A stretch of DNA of 14,203 bases from an uncultured Planctomycetaceae bacterium (GCA_903927685.1 CAIYOB010000014.1:1-14203); one strand, 5' to 3'; shown: positions 1 through 7,832, numbered from the stretch's first letter. Numbers and translations are program-made. Notes: a model not told the origin generated them from the sequence alone.

Positions 1-515
1 CCGGTCGCCCAGGACCAGATGATGAGGATCGGCCTTGCGCAGTTCTCCCACCACACAGGTGTAGTAGACGCCGGCAATCCGGTTGAGAAAAGCCTCGTCA
101 TCGGCTGGCTTGCTTTCCTTGCGGCGCTGCGTGACGAAATCCGCTTCTCCATCGTCGGCAACGGACCGTAGCCTGACGAGTTGTAGCCCCAGTCCTTGAA
201 TCGCTCCAGGAAGAACTCGGCCAGCCGTTCTTCGCTCTGTCCGTATTTCGTCGCAAACAGGTTCCGTTCGTCCTGACGCGTGCATTCGACGGCGTGCGTT
301 GCGCCGATCGAGAAAAACGCGTGCCCCTCCGGAGTCACGAAGTACCAGCGGCCAAAGATTTCTTCCAAGTGAAACCAGCCCGTCGTTCTGCCCTCCAAAG
401 ACAACACGCCACCGGACGCGTCGCAACCCTGGGGGGGGTGTGCGATGGCGACTGTTTCACACAACAGTAACGACCAGACAAAGACAATCGCGAGATCGGT
501 GGGGATTGGTTTCAC
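1..515 (-). pseudogene. agarase-like secreted glycosidase, N-terminal part, frameshifted and cut by the window edge
   Basis: A GTG start at 513-515 lies 25 bases after the GH9 stop and has purine-rich GGAGAGGAAGAG upstream. The first 125 codons read as a secreted protein. There is a signal peptide with hydrophobic core LAIVFVWSLLL (residues 8-18), then the opening strand typical of agarase-like TIM-barrel glycosidases, with GRWYFVTPEGHAFFSIG at 55-71 and FKDWGYNSSGYGP at 106-118. After about position 141 this frame turns into Arg/Ser-rich sequence with no family character. The frame at codon positions 1-3 instead gives a sensible protein from 141 to 1, including DDEAFLNRIAGVYY and RKADPHHLVLGDR, a motif these enzymes carry far downstream of the first strands. 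The gene is therefore frameshifted near 130-165. The short distance between the two motifs also suggests loss of perhaps 150-200 codons, including the region expected to hold the acid/base residue. The exact GH family (GH50-like or another agarase-like family) is uncertain. Confidence 0.68.
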
Positions 516-540
516 GGGTTTTCTCTTCCTCTCCGGATCC

Positions 541-2937
541 CTATTTCCGCGCCGCCAGATATCCCCAGACGAAGGAGGTGGGAAGCATCGTCTGATGCAC
601 GGTGAATTCGTTCATGGGAACATACGAGAACACGTCGTAGTACGATTCCGTGGCGGGCCACTGGGCCACCGGAGGATACAGCAGGCTCTCGAAACGCGCC
701 GCGTTCGGATGCTTGTTGGGAGCGGCTGGGTCGATCGGACCGCCGATGGTCACACCTTCGTAGAGTGGTTGATTCGAGACGCAGGCGTCTTCATGCAGGG
801 GATGCTGCGGCCAGCGGCTGCCGACGCCCGTGACGTAGCACATATTCAGCGGATTGGCCCCGGCGCCTGACAAGGTGGACAGGATGACGGCCCGCAGGTA
901 CTTCTCGTCACCGGTGACGAAGTGGGCGCGAACCAGGTTCTGCGACTCCGGCTTGCTCACCGCGCCCCAACTGATTGGCCGGTCCAGTCCGCCGGTCCAG
1001 TGGAAATCGGTGGCCTCCGTGTTTCTCAAGTCGCGCTCGGCATCGCGCAGCAAGGCGGCGAGAATGGTCTGTTGAATCTCCTGGTTGACCCCTTGATGCG
1101 ATGTGCGCAGGTAGGTCCAGGCGGCCACACCCTGGGGATCGTTCGTGTGGCCCATGTGATTGGTTAAGAACGGCGCGGCGGAGTCCTGGAACCGTGTGGT
1201 TGCTAGAAAAGCCGCTTGCCATTTCTCATCGCCGGTCAATCGGTAGAGTTCGGCTGCCGCCAGGCAGCGCGCATCTTGCCCACCGCCTGACCCGCCCCCT
1301 CGACCTGTTTTCCGGTCGCGGCTGCGGTCGGGCGGGCTCTGTTGCGTCTCCGCCCATCCGAACGCTTTCAAGGCCGTGTCCTTGTAGCCCTGTGCCCGGT
1401 TCGGATTTCCGTGAGACTGGAACCACAGGGCCGCGCGAGCGGCAACGGCGGCATAATTGTAAGCGACGCCGGCAGTTCGGGCATACGCAAACACGGGCAA
1501 CGATTCCTGCCAACTTGCTTCGCCGCGCCGGGGATGCTCGCCCGACTCGATTGCGCCGAAGACGCTGCCGTCCGCCTGCTGCATTCGGCGCAGGAAGTCA
1601 ACTTCCCACAGCGCCTCGTTGACCAGGTCCGGCAGTTCGTCCTCCGATTCCGGGATCCCGAACTTCAACTCGGCGAAAGCCTCGGGAGCCATGTCGGCCA
1701 GATCGAACAGCATCAGCGGCATCAGCGCGTGGTCGGCTCGCCGGTCCCAGTCGCCGGCGTCCATGTAGCCGCCCCAGGCATCGGGTAACTCCCGGTTGGT
1801 CAGGTCGGCCAGCCATTCCTGGAAACGACCAGGGCCTGGCGTGTAGGAACTCAGCAACGCCCGCAGTTCAGGACCGAGCGTTCGAAGCGAGGCGTCCTCA
1901 TTTGCTGAACGCGGTTCGGAAACATACACCTTGACCCCGTCGGCGGGGTGAAATCCCCGCGGCCGTACGAAGTCCGTGGAGGGCGGTCCCAGCGCAATGC
2001 CGCTCCGCTGGCAGTACAGGCCTCGCATGGATTTGACGAACGCCTTCTGCCAGACATCCTGGCCAATCTCGAAGGGAAACGAGCAGCCCACGTCGTCGAC
2101 ACAAATGCGATAAACGCCCGGTTTGCGGAACGCCGAGAAATCCAGTTCATGAATATCGGCCCGCGTCTTGTTGCCGTGCTCGGAAGCCGGCTTGGCCAGC
2201 ACGGTCCTCCCCGAGAACACGGCTTCCCCGGTCGCGTCGTCGAGCACGTGGAACGGTTTCCCGGCGGGATATGCGAGATTGCCGCCCGTTCCCATCCAGC
2301 AGGACAGGAAGGCCAGCTTTACGGAGTCGTCGGGGCGAAAGCCAATCTGCTGGACGTGGATGGCTTCGCTGCGGAGCCGCGCTGGGTCGAAGTCGAAAGA
2401 CACTTCGTTCTCCGCCAGCAACCCCGGTTGGAAATGGAGCGTGTAACGCCGGCCCGTTGCCAATGGGCTAGCCAGTTCAAGAAACACGGTATGTTCCATC
2501 GCCGAGGTTGGGTTCGCCGGGGTGCGCGTGCCGTCGACGGGTTTGGACTTGCGAACGATGGCTTGCACGGCGAGCGCCCTGCCGTCGGCGAGGCACGTGA
2601 CGCCGTAGCTCTTGACTTGATCCATGGCCGTCGTGTCCAGCGGATCACCGACCAGGCGGTCGGGTGTGCAGAGGATCTTGCCCTCCGCTCCCACGAGAGC
2701 GCCAATTCGGACTTCGCCGCGACGGACGTACCGATGCTGCCGCCAGTTCACAACCTCGTCGCCGGGCTGCGCCTTGTAAGGCACCTGCTTTCCATGCTCC
2801 ACGGACTGGGCGGCAATCATCACCACGACGACGTTGGGCGCGACCATCCCGACGTAAGTCACCTGCGGCTTTCCAATCGCGACCGGTTCGGGCATACCCA
2901 ATGCAGCCATCGCACACAACAGAAAGGTCCAATTCAC
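541..2937 (-). CDS. secreted glycoside hydrolase family 9 enzyme (endoglucanase/cellulase-like)
   Basis: The 798-residue protein is expected to hydrolyse beta-glucosidic bonds by inversion outside the cytoplasm. Residues 1-20 form a short hydrophobic signal peptide. Residues 21-190 are a beta-rich region I cannot name. Residues 192-292 look like the Ig-like CelD_N domain, from IHVQQIGFRP to GCSFPFEIG. The (alpha/alpha)6 GH9 barrel follows to the C-terminus. GH9 hallmarks are visible: YMDAGDW at 391-397 holds the catalytic-base aspartates, NPLNMCYVTGVG lies at 695-706, and YYDVFSYVPMNEF at 766-778 contains the expected proton donor E777. The start is GTG. It overlaps the previous gene's TGA in a GTGA tetranucleotide at 2934-2937, with GGAG about 8 bases upstream, so translation is probably coupled. 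A Gly/Arg-rich loop at 537-555 (GRGGGSGGGQ) interrupts the barrel. GH9 membership is firm. The true substrate (cellulose, mixed-linkage glucan, xyloglucan or another) is not shown. Confidence 0.9.
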   Translation of the reverse strand: MNWTFLLCAMAALGMPEPVAIGKPQVTYVGMVAPNVVVVMIAAQSVEHGKQVPYKAQPGDEVVNWRQHRYVRRGEVRIGALVGAEGKILCTPDRLVGDPLDTTAMDQVKSYGVTCLADGRALAVQAIVRKSKPVDGTRTPANPTSAMEHTVFLELASPLATGRRYTLHFQPGLLAENEVSFDFDPARLRSEAIHVQQIGFRPDDSVKLAFLSCWMGTGGNLAYPAGKPFHVLDDATGEAVFSGRTVLAKPASEHGNKTRADIHELDFSAFRKPGVYRICVDDVGCSFPFEIGQDVWQKAFVKSMRGLYCQRSGIALGPPSTDFVRPRGFHPADGVKVYVSEPRSANEDASLRTLGPELRALLSSYTPGPGRFQEWLADLTNRELPDAWGGYMDAGDWDRRADHALMPLMLFDLADMAPEAFAELKFGIPESEDELPDLVNEALWEVDFLRRMQQADGSVFGAIESGEHPRRGEASWQESLPVFAYARTAGVAYNYAAVAARAALWFQSHGNPNRAQGYKDTALKAFGWAETQQSPPDRSRDRKTGRGGGSGGGQDARCLAAAELYRLTGDEKWQAAFLATTRFQDSAAPFLTNHMGHTNDPQGVAAWTYLRTSHQGVNQEIQQTILAALLRDAERDLRNTEATDFHWTGGLDRPISWGAVSKPESQNLVRAHFVTGDEKYLRAVILSTLSGAGANPLNMCYVTGVGSRWPQHPLHEDACVSNQPLYEGVTIGGPIDPAAPNKHPNAARFESLLYPPVAQWPATESYYDVFSYVPMNEFTVHQTMLPTSFVWGYLAARK

Positions 2938-5003
2938 TTTTTCTTCTCCAACAGCGTGTTGAGGAGTTGCACGTCTCGGACGAACAACGCGACCGACATG
3001 GACGACGGAATCGCGGCCTTGTCCGGGCCGAAGGTCTCGATCAGGTGCGGGTAGCTGCCCGGATTCAGGGTTTTCAACTGCGAGACCGCCACGTCGCGCG
3101 AGTTGACCACGTCCAGCATGGGCCGCTCGCCCAGTTTTCTCACGACCCCGTACATGCAGTACACCCGCACGTCCTGCGAGTCGGTAATGCGGCAGGGCGT
3201 GTTCCCGTCGCCCGCATCCGGCCGGCTGATCGTTCCGGCTTCGACCTTGAAGTAGTAAACGCGAACGTGCGCGCTAGCCGTGATTTCGGACTGGGGGTTG
3301 GTCCCCTTCCGCTCGACGTTTAACGCGTAGAACGCGAGGGGCTGTTCGAGCCCCTGGAGGACCAGCGGCCCGCCCTGCGACATCATCCCGTAGACGCTCC
3401 CGCCGCCGTGCCCGGAAATGGTCACCGGCGCCGGGGCGAGGAAAATCATTCCCTGCCCGGATCTCCAATCCACACGGCCTTGGATCCGCAGCAGGGACAG
3501 GGCCGGAGCCGCTTGCGCATCGTCCACCGTGGCGAGCGCAAACGAATCGCTCTCGTCCGGGCCCCGTCCGCGTTTCCGGACGGAGCCACCGCCGCCGAGG
3601 ACGCTGCGGCTGGGCGTAAGTCCGAACAAGCGGGTGTTGCGGCCCAGGGCCAGCGTGCCGGTCAGGCGGTAGTTTCCTTTCGGGACGAAGATCTTGTCAT
3701 GGGCCTGGATGGCCTTGGCGAAGGCTTGGGTATCATCGCTCGTGCCGTCGCCCCGGGCGCCAAACGCCTTGACATTCACCGCGTCTTCGTCCTCAAAGGA
3801 GGGAAGTCCGCGGAAATGCCGGGCGCGCATCGCGGCGAAATCAGGTCCTGCTGACGCGGGTTTGTACTCGGCAATCTCGCCCGTGGACTGGACGCCGTTC
3901 AGGAGATTCACACTCTGGTCGGTGTGCGCGGAGTAGCGATCGATGTGCGTCCAGGCGTCGGCGGCAGAGAGCTTGCCACTGTGGCTGCACACGGACACGG
4001 CGCCCTTGACCAACGTGTTTTCGATGTAGAGGTTCTCCGGCTTCACGGTCTTGGCGATCACGCCACCGGGATTCAAGGCCAGCGCGCAGTCCACCATGCT
4101 CAGACCGGCGTAGGCGCGCTCCGTCGTGAAATCGATCGCCACCGGCCCGGCCGGCTCGATCCGGCAGCCGACCAGCAGGGTCGGCACTTGCGAACCGCCC
4201 TTCGCGTACCGGATCGCCGCTTCCGTTTGCCCCCGGAACGTACAGGCGGTGAGCAGCGGGAACCGGCTGTTCGGCTCGATCACGATCCCGTAGCGGCCGC
4301 CGATGACTTCCATGTTGTAGGTGCCGCCGCCCTGTCCGCAGCAGTTGTTCAGGCCCGCATACGCGCCCTCCGCCTGGATCGTACCATCGAGCATGGCTGA
4401 GCCCTGGGAACCGGAGTGCCGAATCCCGATGGCGCCGGCATGTCCGCGAATGTCGATGTCGATCCCCTTGAAATAATGGCCGAAGGAGATATTAGGCTGT
4501 TCCTTTCCCCATTCCGGCTCCTGCTTGCCGGGCGCGTCATCGCGCGTCTGCGCCCAGATCCACACCGCGATCTTCGGCTTGGCCGGGTCGGCAAATCCCT
4601 GGGCCTCCGGGGATAACTTGAGCACCGGGCGTTTCCCCTTGGTCGAGCCGAACAGGGCGATCTTATGCGGTTCGTCCCAGTAGTGCTGAGTGCGCCCGTC
4701 GGTCTGCCGAGGCCGGTCCAACTTCTTGACCTGCTGCTCGCAGGACAGGGTGTCGGAGATGAGGTAGGTTCCCTCCGGAAAGAAACAGACCAGTCCCTGA
4801 TCGCGGGCGTCGTTGACCGCGCGCTGGAGCGAGGCGGTCGAGTCCAGCTCGCCAGCCGGATCGGCCGAGTAGGGCGGCTTCGTGACGTCGAGCAGTCCGA
4901 GCTGGAAGAGCGGGTCGCTACGGTCGAATTGCTGCGGAAGTTCGCCGTAAGCAGGATCGCCAGCCAACAGAACGGCCGCCAGGACAAGCAAGCTACGTCG
5001 CAT
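2934..5003 (-). CDS. secreted tandem right-handed beta-helix protein (pectate-lyase superfamily, GH55-like layout)
   Basis: I start this 689-residue protein at ATG 5001-5003 because AAGGAG lies 7 bases upstream and the product then begins with a clean signal peptide, MRRSLLVLAAVLLAGDPAYG. Two copies of the N-terminal motif of Pfam Pectate_lyase_3-type beta-helices are visible. The first, at about 50-85, has DSTASLQRAVNDA followed by FFPEGTYLIS. The second, at about 409-450, has VNVKAFGARGDGTSDDTQAF followed by VPKGNYRLTG. The rest has the irregular Val/Ile/Gly/Asn pattern of beta-helix coils. Two helices in one chain of about 700 residues is the layout of GH55 beta-1,3-glucanases, but pectate-lyase-like and epimerase-like proteins share the fold, and I do not see a family-specific catalytic motif. 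It overlaps lacI by 11 bases upstream and the GH9 gene by 4 bases downstream, so it is a member of the same operon. The fold is well supported; the activity is inferred. Confidence 0.82.
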   Translation of the reverse strand: MRRSLLVLAAVLLAGDPAYGELPQQFDRSDPLFQLGLLDVTKPPYSADPAGELDSTASLQRAVNDARDQGLVCFFPEGTYLISDTLSCEQQVKKLDRPRQTDGRTQHYWDEPHKIALFGSTKGKRPVLKLSPEAQGFADPAKPKIAVWIWAQTRDDAPGKQEPEWGKEQPNISFGHYFKGIDIDIRGHAGAIGIRHSGSQGSAMLDGTIQAEGAYAGLNNCCGQGGGTYNMEVIGGRYGIVIEPNSRFPLLTACTFRGQTEAAIRYAKGGSQVPTLLVGCRIEPAGPVAIDFTTERAYAGLSMVDCALALNPGGVIAKTVKPENLYIENTLVKGAVSVCSHSGKLSAADAWTHIDRYSAHTDQSVNLLNGVQSTGEIAEYKPASAGPDFAAMRARHFRGLPSFEDEDAVNVKAFGARGDGTSDDTQAFAKAIQAHDKIFVPKGNYRLTGTLALGRNTRLFGLTPSRSVLGGGGSVRKRGRGPDESDSFALATVDDAQAAPALSLLRIQGRVDWRSGQGMIFLAPAPVTISGHGGGSVYGMMSQGGPLVLQGLEQPLAFYALNVERKGTNPQSEITASAHVRVYYFKVEAGTISRPDAGDGNTPCRITDSQDVRVYCMYGVVRKLGERPMLDVVNSRDVAVSQLKTLNPGSYPHLIETFGPDKAAIPSSMSVALFVRDVQLLNTLLEKKK

Positions 5004-6120
5004 GAGAACTCTCCTTGACTGGATTCTCCAATCCGTTCTTGGCCGTGTTGAGACCGAATGGTCCCTTGGCAAGACAATCCGGGCCGGCGTCCTCAAGTTC
5101 CCAGTTCACCGCCGGCCGGATCAGCCGCTGTTGGCCGGCCACATCCCGGCCTTCGATCGCCGCCAGCGCCAAGTCCACCGCCTGTTGTCCGATCTCAGCC
5201 GCCGCCTGAACCACCGTCAGCAGCGGCTTCCGCACGACGCGCAGCACGGTGCCCCGCGCCCAACTGTCCAAGGGTTCGTCAAACCCCGCCAACAACACGT
5301 CCGCCGGATGGGTCAACGCCAATTCTTCCAGCACTTCGAGGACGGGAAAGAACCGCAAGAAGCTGGTGCCGAATATCGCGTCGGGCCGATCGGCACTCGT
5401 CAACAAGCGGCGGAGCGATTCGCAGGCCGCGGCCTCGCGGCCCCGCCACCAGATGGTGAGGGATTCCGAGGGCTGCAACCCCGCCCCCTGAATCGCATCG
5501 CAGTAACCCAGGTACCGGTCGTGGATCGCCGCCAGGGACGCATCACCGCCGAAGAACAGGATCTTCCGCCGCCCGGCAGCCAAGATCCTCTGCACCGCTT
5601 GCCGAGCCCCCCAGCGGTTATCGCTGAGCACGTGAGGCACGGCCGACTCGGGCAGATAATTGTCGATGAAGACCAGCGGGCAACGCGGGCGCTGACTCCA
5701 CAACTTGCCCACGAACTCCGACAGATCCGCGGCGGGCCGAGGAGCGATCACCACCGCGTCCACTCGGCGCGCGAGCATCCTCTCGATCAGTTGCACCTGC
5801 CGGCCTTCGTGTTGCCAATGGGCGCTGCCCAGCAGGACCATATAGTCGGACTGGTCCAACCGCTGTTCGATCCCCGCCAGCAGCTTGAGGAAGTAGGGCT
5901 GGTCCAGGTGCGGCAGGAGCACGCCAATCGTCTGCGTTCGGCCCGACCGCAACTGCCGCCCGCGCGCATCCGGCAGTCCCCGCTCTTCCGCCAGCTTTCG
6001 CCGCACGCGCTCGGCCAAGTCCGGATGGATCCGGTTTTCCCGCCACTTGCCGTTGTACACATACGACACAGTAGCGACCGACACACCCAGCTCTCTGGCA
6101 ATCGTCGACAGCGACTTCAT
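4993..6120 (-). CDS. LacI-family transcriptional regulator of the polysaccharide operon
   Basis: The 375-residue protein has the standard LacI/GalR architecture. The N-terminal helix-turn-helix runs over residues 4-24 (LSTIARELGVSVATVSYVYNG). A hinge follows (RGRQLRSGRTQTIGVLLP at about 53-70), and then a periplasmic-binding-protein-like sensor domain to about residue 345. Between the HTH and the third helix is a slightly long charged loop (KWRENRIHPD) where many family members have a shorter turn. The ATG at 6118-6120 is the only start that keeps the HTH intact, although no strong Shine-Dalgarno sequence precedes it. It is the first gene of the operon and overlaps the beta-helix gene by 11 bases. 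A CG-centred palindrome 20 bases upstream of its start is a good candidate for its own operator. The ligand is probably a sugar or oligosaccharide released by the downstream enzymes (inference). Confidence 0.93.
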   Translation of the reverse strand: MKSLSTIARELGVSVATVSYVYNGKWRENRIHPDLAERVRRKLAEERGLPDARGRQLRSGRTQTIGVLLPHLDQPYFLKLLAGIEQRLDQSDYMVLLGSAHWQHEGRQVQLIERMLARRVDAVVIAPRPAADLSEFVGKLWSQRPRCPLVFIDNYLPESAVPHVLSDNRWGARQAVQRILAAGRRKILFFGGDASLAAIHDRYLGYCDAIQGAGLQPSESLTIWWRGREAAACESLRRLLTSADRPDAIFGTSFLRFFPVLEVLEELALTHPADVLLAGFDEPLDSWARGTVLRVVRKPLLTVVQAAAEIGQQAVDLALAAIEGRDVAGQQRLIRPAVNWELEDAGPDCLAKGPFGLNTAKNGLENPVKESSHAT

Positions 6121-6139
6121 GACGGGTCCAGTGACTATG

Positions 6140-6155
6140 GCTTAATCGTTTAAGC
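6140..6155. promoter_or_regulatory. candidate LacI-family operator upstream of lacI
   Basis: GCTTAATCGTTTAAGC has perfect 6-bp arms (GCTTAA/TTAAGC) around TCGT, with CG exactly at the centre (6147-6148). Even length, a central CpG and AT-rich flanks are the known form of LacI/GalR operators, in which the hinge-helix leucine inserts at the central step. The hinge of the adjacent regulator has a leucine in the expected place. The site lies 20 bases upstream of the lacI ATG and just downstream of a candidate promoter, a position suited to repression. I saw no second copy in the window. Confidence 0.72.
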
Positions 6156-6165
6156 TGTCGCCAAA

Positions 6166-6194
6166 AAGCTATCACAGCTCGACCGACGAGTCAA
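6166..6194 (-). promoter_or_regulatory. candidate sigma-70 promoter of the lacI operon
   Basis: On the minus strand TTGACT (6189-6194) matches the -35 consensus at 5 of 6 bases. It is followed after 17 bases by TAGCTT (6166-6171), a weak -10 with 3 of 6 matches. The predicted start would fall close to 6159, immediately before the CG-centred palindrome, so a bound repressor would block transcription. The position supports the call more than the -10 sequence does. Confidence 0.42.
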
Positions 6195-6218
6195 GGTGCC
6201 GCGGACCCGCTCGCCGTT

Positions 6219-6498
6219 GCCTGACGGGCAGGCGGGGGAAGCGGGACCGATTCGGCTCTTGCCGGCGGCGAATCACGTCAACGGCGAGCAAACAGTCCGC
6301 TGGGCAAGCCAGCGGGATTCCTGCCCAACAACGACCTCCAACGGACGGGAGACGAATTTCGTGAGCGCTGCTACGGGAGATCCTCGCTCCTTGGTGTCAC
6401 GCTCCTTGGTGTCCTTCATGGTATCGCATCAAGGTCTCGTCAAGGGTACGCTGTGACAGGGAGTCGGGCTGGGAAAGAACCTTCACGAGAGGCGAATC
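6219..6498. other. divergent intergenic region between lacI and the alginate-lyase gene, with a hairpin
   Basis: About 378 bases separate the lacI and alginate-lyase starts. Beyond the operator and promoter near lacI, the clearest structure is a 7-bp hairpin, CCGCTGG (6297-6303), GCAAG loop, CCAGCGG (6309-6315), without a T-run. A smaller stem, GCCTG-ACGGG-CAGGC, lies near 6220-6234. An open frame of 86 codons at 6196-6456 has no protein-like composition or ribosome site, so I do not call it a gene. No convincing promoter for the alginate-lyase gene was seen. Confidence 0.45.
6385..6413 (+). repeat. two-copy 14-bp direct repeat
   Basis: CGCTCCTTGGTGTC occurs at 6385-6398 and again at 6400-6413, separated by one A, giving a period of 15. 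It lies about 90 bases upstream of the alginate-lyase start. It may be replication slippage or a pair of regulator half-sites on one face of the helix. Only the duplication itself is directly seen. Confidence 0.75.
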
Positions 6499-7773
6499 AT
6501 GAATCGAAGATCTCCGAGGCTGAAGCCGTGCGGTTGGCGGCGGTGGGCGCCGGTCGCTTCCGCGCTGCCGGCTCTGGTTTGGCTGGCCGTCATGGCCATG
6601 GCGTTGGCCGGGCTGTCGGCAGGCGAGCCTTTACCGACAGCTGGCCTGCCGCGAGTTTTTCTGCTGGACGCGGCGACGCTCGTGCGAACTCGCGGGCAAA
6701 TCGCCGCCGGCGCGGACGAGTTGTCCGGCGCGGTGGCCAGGCTCCGCAGTGAAGCTCAGGCAGCGCTGCTGGTCGGGCCCTGGTCGGTGACCGACAAGAA
6801 GTTCCTGCCCCCCAGCGGCGACAAGCACGACTACCTGAGCCTCGGCACCTACTGGTGGCCTGATCCGGGCAAGCCGGACGGCCTGCCGTACGTCCGCCGC
6901 GACGGCGAGGTCAACCCGGAGGGCGAGGCGTACGACCGGCAGCCGCTGACCCAGATGACCTCGGCCGTCGAGACGCTGGCGCTGGCCTACTACTTCACCG
7001 GCCACGAACCGTACGCGGATCACGCGGCGCGACTGTTGCGAGTCTGGTTTCTGGACGAGGCCACGCGGATGAACCCCCACCTGGAGTACGGACAGGCGAT
7101 CCCCGGCGTGACCGAGGGACGCGGCATCGGGATCATCGACACCGCCCAACTGGTTCGCCTGGTCGACGCCGTGGGCCTGCTGGGCGGGGCGGCGGCCTGG
7201 ACCGCCGCCGATCAGCAGCGTCTGCAAACGTGGTTCCGCCGGTATCTGTCCTGGCTCCGCGACAGCAAGCACGGCCGCGACGAAGACCGGACCGAAAACA
7301 ATCACGCGACGTGGTACGACGTGCAAGTGGCCGCCTTGGCCCTGTTCGTGAACGAACCGCAGGTGGCTCGCGAGGTGCTGCAGCGAGCGGCCCAGCGACG
7401 GATCGCCGCACAGCTCGAGCCCGACGGCCGCCAGCCGCTGGAACTGGCCCGCACGCGGTCGTTCGACTACAGCGTGATGAACCTGAACGGCATGTTCGAA
7501 TTGGCCGCGTTGGGACGGCACGTCGGCGTGGACTTGTGGAACTTCCAGACCGCCGACGGCCGCGGCATCCGCCGCGCCTTGGACTGGCTGATTCCTTACG
7601 CGACGGGCGACAAGTCCTGGACTGATCAGCAGATCTCCGGCTGGAACCCGGGACGGCTGGCCCCGTTGTTGCGCCGCGCGGCCGCCGTCTACCACGAGCC
7701 ACGCTACGAACGTGTCGCTAATCAACTTGCCCCCGACCCCGCCGACCGCCTGCAGTTGCTGTGGCCCGGCTAG
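6499..7773 (+). CDS. secreted alginate-lyase-family polysaccharide lyase (PF05426-type)
   Basis: The 424-residue protein probably cleaves a uronic-acid polysaccharide by beta-elimination outside the cytoplasm. ATG 6499 is preceded by GAGAGG about 7 bases upstream. Residues 1-42 form a basic N-region and a long hydrophobic signal (ALPALVWLAVMAMALAGLSAG). The alginate-lyase (alpha/alpha) toroid follows, with KKFLPPSGDKHDYLSLGTYWWPDP at 100-123 (key residues Y118, W119, W120), ENNHATWYD at 266-274 and RTRSFDYSVMN at 318-328. By comparison with PL5 enzymes, the Asn-His pair (N268-H269) and the Arg...Tyr pair (R318 or R320 and Y324) are the likely catalytic residues. The YWWPDP motif is common in environmental homologues, some of which may belong to PL38 and act on alginate or glucuronan, so the substrate is open. 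It is monocistronic and convergent with the next gene, with a hairpin between them. Confidence 0.86.
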   Translation: MNRRSPRLKPCGWRRWAPVASALPALVWLAVMAMALAGLSAGEPLPTAGLPRVFLLDAATLVRTRGQIAAGADELSGAVARLRSEAQAALLVGPWSVTDKKFLPPSGDKHDYLSLGTYWWPDPGKPDGLPYVRRDGEVNPEGEAYDRQPLTQMTSAVETLALAYYFTGHEPYADHAARLLRVWFLDEATRMNPHLEYGQAIPGVTEGRGIGIIDTAQLVRLVDAVGLLGGAAAWTAADQQRLQTWFRRYLSWLRDSKHGRDEDRTENNHATWYDVQVAALALFVNEPQVAREVLQRAAQRRIAAQLEPDGRQPLELARTRSFDYSVMNLNGMFELAALGRHVGVDLWNFQTADGRGIRRALDWLIPYATGDKSWTDQQISGWNPGRLAPLLRRAAAVYHEPRYERVANQLAPDPADRLQLLWPG

Positions 7774-7788
7774 CGGACGGGCCACAGC
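7758..7788. terminator. hairpin between convergent genes, possible bidirectional terminator
   Basis: An 11-bp perfect stem, GCTGTGGCCCG (7758-7768) and CGGGCCACAGC (7778-7788), has a 9-base loop that contains the TAG stop of the alginate-lyase gene. On the other strand it lies about 45 bases after the stop of the isomerase-like gene. There is no T-tract on either side, so it is not a canonical intrinsic terminator. It may instead protect mRNA 3' ends or separate the two convergent transcripts. Confidence 0.5.
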
Positions 7789-7832
7789 TGCGGACGAATC
7801 TTGAACGGGTCCAGGAATCGTCGCTCCCCGCG

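Noticed and set aside
1948..3054. 368-codon open frame on the plus strand across the GH9 gene
   Set aside because: It lies antisense to a clear GH9 coding sequence, has no recognisable domain and arises from high GC content.
5002..6153. 383-codon plus-strand frame opposite lacI
   Set aside because: It is rich in Arg, Pro and Gln and mirrors the LacI gene, whose HTH and sensor domain are unmistakable.
6196..6456. 86-codon plus-strand frame between lacI and the alginate lyase
   Set aside because: No ribosome site, no hydrophobic core and a direct repeat inside it; treated as intergenic.
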